A stretch of DNA of 64,000 nt from Bacteriovoracaceae bacterium UBA3083 (GTDB taxonomy: Bacteria > Bdellovibrionota > Bacteriovoracia > Bacteriovoracales > Bacteriovoracaceae), in NCBI GenBank assembly GCA_002366565.1, contig DFBJ01000003.1:124001-188000 (forward strand). The letters run 5' to 3'. Numbering within the stretch: the first letter of the stretch is position 1; each line of letters starts with the position of its first letter. The notes beneath the pieces are model-generated. The model saw nothing but the letters and a program-made list of their open reading frames with translations, searched no databases and was not told where the DNA came from. Of this stretch, positions 59,242 to 64,000 are shown in pieces. Both the position numbers and the translations under genes were made by a program.

Positions 59242-60783
59242 ATGCAATTTAAGCAACTTAGCAGAATTATTTTATTATTAACTATCACTCTTTTCACATT
59301 CTCTGAAAATGTTGAAGCAAAAGCTATTAAAATGGCCATTTCATCTGCGCCATCGAATTTAAGTCCTTTCTATGCGACTGATGCAAATTCTCAAAATATT
59401 AATAGGCTTGTTCATTTGACTCTGACTGACTTTAGTAAGGATATGAGTTTTGTTTGTCGATTTTGTGAGAGTTTTGAAGAGAGAATGGATGGAAAAAAAC
59501 ACATTATAAGTTTTAAACTTAAACAAGATGTTAAATTTTGGGATGGTGAGACTGTAAGTGCAAAAGATGTTTATAACTCGTGGAAATATTTTACAGATAA
59601 AGAATTTATAAAATCAAAGTTTGGTTTTGGATTATCTAGAATTAAAAATGTTAAAGTTATTAATAACTTTCATGTTGAATTGATTTATGATGAATATAAC
59701 CCAGATAACCTTTCTGACTTAGCTCTATTAAAAATAGTAAAAATAAAAAAAGATAAAATTGTTCCTAATATTTCTTTCAAAGATATAACTGGAGCAGGAC
59801 CTTATAAAATTAAGTCTGAATCAGAACTTGAAGTTGTCTTAACACCTGTTGTAAAGGGGAAGTTAGACCTTGTGTTCAAAGTCGTGAAAGATGAGACAAC
59901 GCTTGCTTTGAAATTAATTAACAAAGAAATAGATCTATCTTTAGCTTCAATTTCACCTAGGAAATTATTTTGGTTGAAAGAAAATGTTAAGGGTATTGAT
60001 TTTCATAATGTTGAAGGAACAAATCTAATATATATGGGTGTAAACCATAAGAATGAATTTTTAAAAGATTTAAATATTAGAAAAGCTATCTCGTTACTTA
60101 TCCCTAGAGAACAGATTATTAAATATAAACTAAAAGGAACTGCTTCTCCAGCATCTAGTTTTTTCTCTGAAGCGTTTACTGCTATGTATATTGAGAATGG
60201 CTTTGATAAATATAATCCGAAAGAGAGTGAAAAGCTTTTTAAAGAGTCTGGGTTTACAAAGAGTGAAGACGGAATATGGCAAAGATCTGGAAAGAAACTA
60301 TCTTTAACATTTAGAGTTTCAAATAATAAAAATACGATTGAAACAGTTGAAACAATAAAGGACTTTTTAAAGAAGGGTGGAGTTGATGTGACAGTTTCTG
60401 TGCAAGAGTGGGGAACTTTTTACAGGAATTTGAAGCAAGGTAACTTTGATTTGATTATTGGACAATGGGTTGGTTTTACTGGACCTGCGATACTACGTTT
60501 TGTATTTCATAGTGAATCAGTGCCTCCAAATGGCGCAAATCGTGGAAATTTCATTAATAAAGAGTTTGATCAGCTAATAGATAAGGCGACAATTGAGCAG
60601 GATGAGAAGAAGAGAAATAATTACTATAAGCAAGCTTTAGAGATTTCAAATCGTGAATATTCTTATATAAACCTTTGGCACCCAAATATTATCTGGATAG
60701 GAAGAAGTTGTATAAAAAATATTGATGTACAACCAAATGGGAGCTTCCTTCCGCTCTTAAAAATGGTTAATGACTGTGAGTAA
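59242..60783 (+). CDS. Extracellular solute-binding protein, family 5 (oligopeptide-binding type)
   Basis: This 513-residue exported binding protein belongs to the OppA/DppA family, which delivers peptides or other solutes to ABC importers. I use the ATG at 59242 (AGGGA five bases upstream), which starts a clean signal peptide (QFKQLSRIILLLTITLF). SBP_bac_5 motifs follow: PSNLSPFYATDANSQNINRL, ISFKLKQDVKFWDGETVSAKDVY, GAGPYKI, and NIRKAISLLIPREQIIKYKL. No permease or ATPase genes adjoin it; instead it overlaps prmA by 14 bases. It may be an orphan or partner a distant transporter, and its ligand is unknown. Confidence 0.9.
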   Translation: MQFKQLSRIILLLTITLFTFSENVEAKAIKMAISSAPSNLSPFYATDANSQNINRLVHLTLTDFSKDMSFVCRFCESFEERMDGKKHIISFKLKQDVKFWDGETVSAKDVYNSWKYFTDKEFIKSKFGFGLSRIKNVKVINNFHVELIYDEYNPDNLSDLALLKIVKIKKDKIVPNISFKDITGAGPYKIKSESELEVVLTPVVKGKLDLVFKVVKDETTLALKLINKEIDLSLASISPRKLFWLKENVKGIDFHNVEGTNLIYMGVNHKNEFLKDLNIRKAISLLIPREQIIKYKLKGTASPASSFFSEAFTAMYIENGFDKYNPKESEKLFKESGFTKSEDGIWQRSGKKLSLTFRVSNNKNTIETVETIKDFLKKGGVDVTVSVQEWGTFYRNLKQGNFDLIIGQWVGFTGPAILRFVFHSESVPPNGANRGNFINKEFDQLIDKATIEQDEKKRNNYYKQALEISNREYSYINLWHPNIIWIGRSCIKNIDVQPNGSFLPLLKMVNDCE

Positions 60784-61753
60784 TAAAACGTTCTGTGAAG
60801 TAAAAGTTGTCTTTAATAAAGTTTCTCGTGAGAAGATTGAAGACTTAAATTATAAGGCCATGGGTGAGTATGGCTGTGATGGCGTACAAGAGTTTAGCAT
60901 TGATGAACCTACTGTCGATAAGATCTTAGGGGAAAGAGCGTACTCTGGTGGAGATATTCCTTTTTCAGTAATTGATGAAGTTGATGGTGTCGCTAGTAAT
61001 GATTATTTGAGCCTTGTTTATTATTTTTATGAGGGAGAAGATACTAAGTCTACTGCAGAGAATTTTCTGTCTTATGTTAAAGAGTTAAAAATTACGGCTC
61101 TTGTAGAGTTAGCAGAGAAGCCTTGGGATGATTGGAATCAAGAATGGAGAAAACACTATTCAGAAATCTTTGTTCATGATGAATTAGTTGTTATTCCTGA
61201 GTGGGAAAAAGAAAACACATCGAGAAAAGATAGTGAATGTGTATTTATCTACCCCGGAATGGGGTTTGGAACAGGAGAGCATCAGACAACATATCTTTGT
61301 CTGAAGCATTTCATGGATGTTCTACCAGAGCTGAATAAGGAAGATTCTTGTTTAGACTTTGGTTGTGGATCAGGAATATTAGGGATTGCAGCAATAAAGA
61401 AATTAAATATTCCTGTGGTTTTCTGTGACATTGATCCTCTTGCTTTAAATAATTGCCTTCAGAATCTTGAATTAAACTTTGAAGGTGGAGACTTGAGTGG
61501 AACAAGTTTAGTTAGTCGAGCGAAGTTTCAAAACGATAAAAAACATAAATTAGTATTTGCGAATATTTTAGAAAACGTTCTACTTTTAGAGAAAGACTTA
61601 TTACTGGAGTCTCTTGAAGATAATGGTTACTTGATTATTTCTGGACTGTTAAATAATCAGGTCGAAGGAATAGTTAAAGAATATAGTGAGTTAAAAATGT
61701 TATCTACATTAGTGAAAGATGATTGGTCAGCAGTCTTGTTTAAAAAGTTATGA
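60770..61753 (+). CDS. prmA: Ribosomal protein L11 methyltransferase PrmA
   Basis: PrmA methylates ribosomal protein L11. The 327-residue protein ends with a SAM-dependent methyltransferase domain: FGTGEHQTTYLCLKHFMD, CLDFGCGSGILGIAAIKKL (motif I), CDIDPLALNNCLQNLELN and LVFANILENVLLLEKD. The WDDWNQEWRKHY stretch before it is also PrmA-like. It starts inside the previous gene, without a clear ribosome-binding site, suggesting coupling. It overlaps rsmE by four bases (ATGA). prmA-rsmE is a known pair. Confidence 0.94.
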   Translation: MTVSNKTFCEVKVVFNKVSREKIEDLNYKAMGEYGCDGVQEFSIDEPTVDKILGERAYSGGDIPFSVIDEVDGVASNDYLSLVYYFYEGEDTKSTAENFLSYVKELKITALVELAEKPWDDWNQEWRKHYSEIFVHDELVVIPEWEKENTSRKDSECVFIYPGMGFGTGEHQTTYLCLKHFMDVLPELNKEDSCLDFGCGSGILGIAAIKKLNIPVVFCDIDPLALNNCLQNLELNFEGGDLSGTSLVSRAKFQNDKKHKLVFANILENVLLLEKDLLLESLEDNGYLIISGLLNNQVEGIVKEYSELKMLSTLVKDDWSAVLFKKL

Positions 61754-62442
61754 GAGCAGTACTTTTAAATAAAGAAATTAATGAAAATGATATTGGTAAT
61801 GAGTTAACACTCGATGGTGATAGCGCAAGACATCTGATTAAAGTCATAAGGATTAAGAAGTTTGAAAGAATTTTACTTCTTAATGGTCAAGGGTGTAAGT
61901 CAGAAGTAGAAATTACTCATATTGATAGAAAGACGTTAACTCTTAAAGTTATATCATGGCAACAAGTACAGGATTCTAGACGAATTAGTCTATTTCTAGG
62001 GTTGCCTAAGAAAGATGCTTTTGAATCTATTGTTAAGATGTCTTCTGAAATTGGAATTAAAAATATTTATTTATATCGATCCGATTTTTCTCAACATCCG
62101 ATAGAGATAAATGAACGAATTGAAAGAATTGAAGAAAGTGCAATTGTTCAATCAAACAATCCTTTCAAGATCAACTTTTATGATGTTTCAACTTTTGAAG
62201 AGGCTTTTAGTAAATATTCAAATGTCGTTCATTTCTCGACTTTTTCTAATTCAGAAATTAAAGAAGACAGATTTGATGATGAAGTATTGATGGTGATTGG
62301 TCCTGAGGCTGGATTTTCTGAAGGTGAAGAGGACGTAATAAATAGTTTTAAAAATGTATCTGTTTTAAATTTAGATACAAATATTATGAGAGCTCCGACA
62401 GCATTGGCCGTTGCAAGTGGTTACATCTTAAAGAGTTTTTGA
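61750..62442 (+). CDS. rsmE: 16S rRNA (uracil(1498)-N3)-methyltransferase RsmE
   Basis: RsmE methylates U1498 of 16S rRNA. The 230-residue SPOUT protein has an N-terminal PUA-like part (ELTLDGDSARHLIKVIRIKK) and LFLGLPKKDAFESIVKMSSE. EIGIKNIYLYRSDFS leads into the knotted SAM site with VMVIGPEAGFSEGEEDVINS-like sequence (here LMVIGPEAGFSEGEEDVINS). NLDTNIMRAPTALAVASGYIL follows, a variant of the usual LGxRILRxETA motif. The start overlaps prmA (ATGA). Confidence 0.93.
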   Translation: MRAVLLNKEINENDIGNELTLDGDSARHLIKVIRIKKFERILLLNGQGCKSEVEITHIDRKTLTLKVISWQQVQDSRRISLFLGLPKKDAFESIVKMSSEIGIKNIYLYRSDFSQHPIEINERIERIEESAIVQSNNPFKINFYDVSTFEEAFSKYSNVVHFSTFSNSEIKEDRFDDEVLMVIGPEAGFSEGEEDVINSFKNVSVLNLDTNIMRAPTALAVASGYILKSF

Positions 62443-62508
62443 TTGATGCTTTATGTCTTTTATGAGAACCTATAAAGAGACACTTAAACAAAATTCATAG
62501 GTGAGTTA

Positions 62509-63261
62509 ATGGAAAATCTAAATTCAAATGAAAACAAACAAAATAAAGACGTTGTTTTTAATAATGAGTTTAATTTAGATGATTTTGACTTTAAACCTCT
62601 CAATGAAGGCCTTGGTTTTCATCATGAAGAAAGAAAGAATGGAATTCTTCCTCAAGCAAATAAAAGAAACCAACATATATCAGTAACTAGAGAAAACTCT
62701 TCTACAACAAGAACTTCTAATCTTGGTGTAAGTAATGAGGGAATAACTAGAAATGGTCTAGAGTCAATGAACTCTCTTTCTGCTTTTTATTCAGAGTCTC
62801 AAGTTATAGAAGAAGCACCAAAGTTAAAGGCTTCTGACTTTGAGCCAAAAGCTGTAGAAATTAAAGTGACATCATCAACTAAGCAATTTTCTGCTTGGCT
62901 TATAGATGTGCTCGTTGTTGCATGTATAACGACTGGTCTCATGGCGCTATTTGTTGCAGTGTCTGGATTATCTATCTCTCAATTCTTTGAAGTGATAGGA
63001 CAGAAAGATTTAATAATTTTTACAAGTGTATCGTTTTCAATATTTTACTTGAGTTATTTTTCAATCCTAGATCTACAAGCAACTCCAGGTAAAAGCTTAT
63101 TAAAAATAAGACTCGTTCGAGAAGATGGTAAAGGAATTCTTTTAAAAGATAGTTTTCTTAGGTCTTTTATTACATTACTTTCATTTGTAACTCTTGGCTT
63201 ACCTTGCTTAATTGATTTTCAAGGAAAGTTAACTGATACAAAAGTTTCAGAAGATGTTTAA
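62509..63261 (+). CDS. RDD-domain membrane protein with an acidic disordered N-terminus
   Basis: The 250-residue protein has a polar, probably disordered N-terminal ~120 residues (many Asn, Glu, Ser). An RDD domain follows: TKQFSAWLIDVLVVACITTG, a second helix pair, then ATPGKSLLKIRLVREDGKGI and a last hydrophobic stretch. RDD proteins are poorly understood; some have been linked to ion transport. AGGTGAG precedes the ATG. Its end overlaps the next gene by eight bases, linking it to LPS-precursor synthesis. The function is unknown. Confidence 0.8.
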   Translation: MENLNSNENKQNKDVVFNNEFNLDDFDFKPLNEGLGFHHEERKNGILPQANKRNQHISVTRENSSTTRTSNLGVSNEGITRNGLESMNSLSAFYSESQVIEEAPKLKASDFEPKAVEIKVTSSTKQFSAWLIDVLVVACITTGLMALFVAVSGLSISQFFEVIGQKDLIIFTSVSFSIFYLSYFSILDLQATPGKSLLKIRLVREDGKGILLKDSFLRSFITLLSFVTLGLPCLIDFQGKLTDTKVSEDV

Positions 63262-63715
63262 ACTATCCCCGCAAGCAAAGAATTTTTTAGAAGAAAATAA
63301 AGGCAAGAAAATTGTCTTCACAAATGGTTGCTTTGATATTCTTCATTCAGGACATGTTGCTTATTTAAATGAAGCTAAGAAGCAAGGTGATTTACTTTTT
63401 ATGGGTCTTAATTCTGATGACAGTATAAAAAGGTTAAAAGGTGAGTCTAGGCCTATCAATAAAGAGAAAGATAGAAAGTTTATTCTTGAAAATCTTAGAT
63501 GTGTTGATTGTGTAGAAGTGTTCACTGAAGATACTCCATATGAGCTAATAAAGGCCGTTCAGCCAGATGTTCTTGTTAAAGGTGGAGATTGGAAAATTAC
63601 TGATATCGTTGGCCATGACATTGTTACGGCTAAGGGTGGAGAAGTAAAAAGTCTTATTTTCGTTGAGGGATACTCAACAACAGGAATAATCTCTTCTGTT
63701 CAAGGAAGAGAGTAA
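63254..63715 (+). CDS. rfaE2: D-glycero-beta-D-manno-heptose 1-phosphate adenylyltransferase (stand-alone RfaE2/HldE C-domain type)
   Basis: This 153-residue nucleotidyltransferase would make ADP-heptose for the LPS inner core. It has the cytidylyltransferase-like motif VFTNGCFDILHSGHVAYLNE (HxGH), LLFMGLNSDDSIKRLKGESR, RPINKEKDRKFILENLRCVD and VLVKGGDWKITDIVGHDIV. It is a single-domain enzyme, so the kinase half (RfaE1) must lie elsewhere. The start overlaps the RDD gene by eight bases. It implies a heptose-containing LPS and thus a Gram-negative envelope. Confidence 0.9.
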   Translation: MFKLSPQAKNFLEENKGKKIVFTNGCFDILHSGHVAYLNEAKKQGDLLFMGLNSDDSIKRLKGESRPINKEKDRKFILENLRCVDCVEVFTEDTPYELIKAVQPDVLVKGGDWKITDIVGHDIVTAKGGEVKSLIFVEGYSTTGIISSVQGRE

Positions 63716-63740
63716 GAAAATATCCTATAAGCTTATAATT

Positions 63741-64000
63741 TTATCTCTGCACTGCTTGTAAAATAACTTTTGGTTTTAGTGTAAGCTCCGTTTTAATAGA
63801 TTTTGATATTAGACAGTTTTCTTCAGCTTGTTTAAGAAGTTTTAGGTATGGATCTATATTACTTTTACAGCAAACCGTTAATTTGGGGGATATTGTTGCT
63901 TTGGTGAATTGGTGCCCTGAATTTGTTTTCTCAAGGTGAGCGTCCACTGTTACCTCTAAGTTCACCCAATCCATCTTTTTAAATCTTGCAAGAGCCTTAA
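63741..64000 (-). CDS. OsmC/Ohr-family protein, C-terminal part (cut by right edge)
   Basis: The frame is open from the right edge (KALARFKKMDWVNLEVTVD...) to a stop at 63741; the ATG at 63974 is internal. The visible 86 residues match the OsmC C-terminal half: ISPKLTVCCKSNIDPYLKLL, then KQAEENCLISKSIKTELTLK. The second block is the AExxCxxSxxL-like region holding the resolving Cys. OsmC proteins reduce organic peroxides; some members (YhfA-like) have unknown roles. It is convergent with the heptose enzyme gene, with 25 bases between stops. Confidence 0.75.
   Translation of the reverse strand, partial: KALARFKKMDWVNLEVTVDAHLEKTNSGHQFTKATISPKLTVCCKSNIDPYLKLLKQAEENCLISKSIKTELTLKPKVILQAVQR

Noticed and set aside
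58446..59339. 297-residue version of uridine kinase
   Set aside because: The extra N-terminus is hydrophobic and unlike the family, and GTG 59132 has a proper ribosome-binding site.
63726..63737. Palindrome TATAAGCTTATA as a terminator between convergent genes
   Set aside because: The stem would have only four A-T pairs after leaving a loop, and no solid T run follows.
1..64000. CRISPR arrays, insertion sequences, prophage or long repeats
   Set aside because: No regularly spaced repeats, transposase or phage genes were seen on either strand.

Overview
The window is AT-rich, gene-dense bacterial chromosome. It most resembles a Bdellovibrionota member of the Halobacteriovorax/Bacteriovorax kind (inference). 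The reasons are low GC, a MglA-type GTPase beside a roadblock-like protein, GYF/TPR and PilZ-like envelope proteins, RNase J in a Gram-negative gene background, a heptose (LPS) enzyme, and a dcw cluster with a meso-DAP-type MurE. No phage, IS element, CRISPR array or recent transfer is evident.

Layout. 1-8075 (minus): mfd, a parvulin PPIase, a SurA-like protein, pdxA and uvrA (cut by the left edge) read as one operon. 8179-21284 (plus): a membrane-arm-only complex I operon, nuoA-H-J-K-L-M-N, without nuoB-G or nuoI. It runs straight into seven overlapping or abutting genes for poorly conserved membrane proteins. By size, topology, local alignment and order these look like a second, strongly diverged A-H-J-K-L-M-N set. 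I consider this the most novel element of the window.

21390-33691: a GYF/TPR protein; tRNA-Ser(UGA) and tRNA-Ser(GCU); an ECF sigma / anti-sigma / Spy-like operon with its own candidate ECF promoter; tRNA-Arg(ACG); asnB divergent from an Lrp/AsnC regulator; a response regulator; a PilZ-like membrane protein overlapping tadA; tRNA-Ser(GGA); a membrane protein of unknown function; and two paralogous secreted Cys-containing proteins around an HTH-like regulator.

33753-37873: SRP RNA (ffs) with a strong promoter, dnaX, ybaB, recR, then a roadblock-like gene and mglA. 37876-39114: an alpha/beta-hydrolase-like protein on the other strand. 39185-55772: mtnP followed by the dcw cluster (rsmH, ftsL, ftsI, murE, murF, mraY, murD, a terminator, ftsW, murC, murB, ftsQ, ftsA, ftsZ). 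The cluster lacks mraZ, murG and ddl at their usual places and carries a MurD with Arg in place of the P-loop Lys. 55855-59132 (minus): udk, rnj (RNase J), a Cys/His-rich membrane protein and a small unknown. 59242-63715 (plus): an oligopeptide-binding-type protein, prmA, rsmE, an RDD membrane protein and a heptose-phosphate adenylyltransferase. An OsmC-like gene enters from the right edge.

All homology statements come from reading motifs and comparing sequences by eye. No database search was run.
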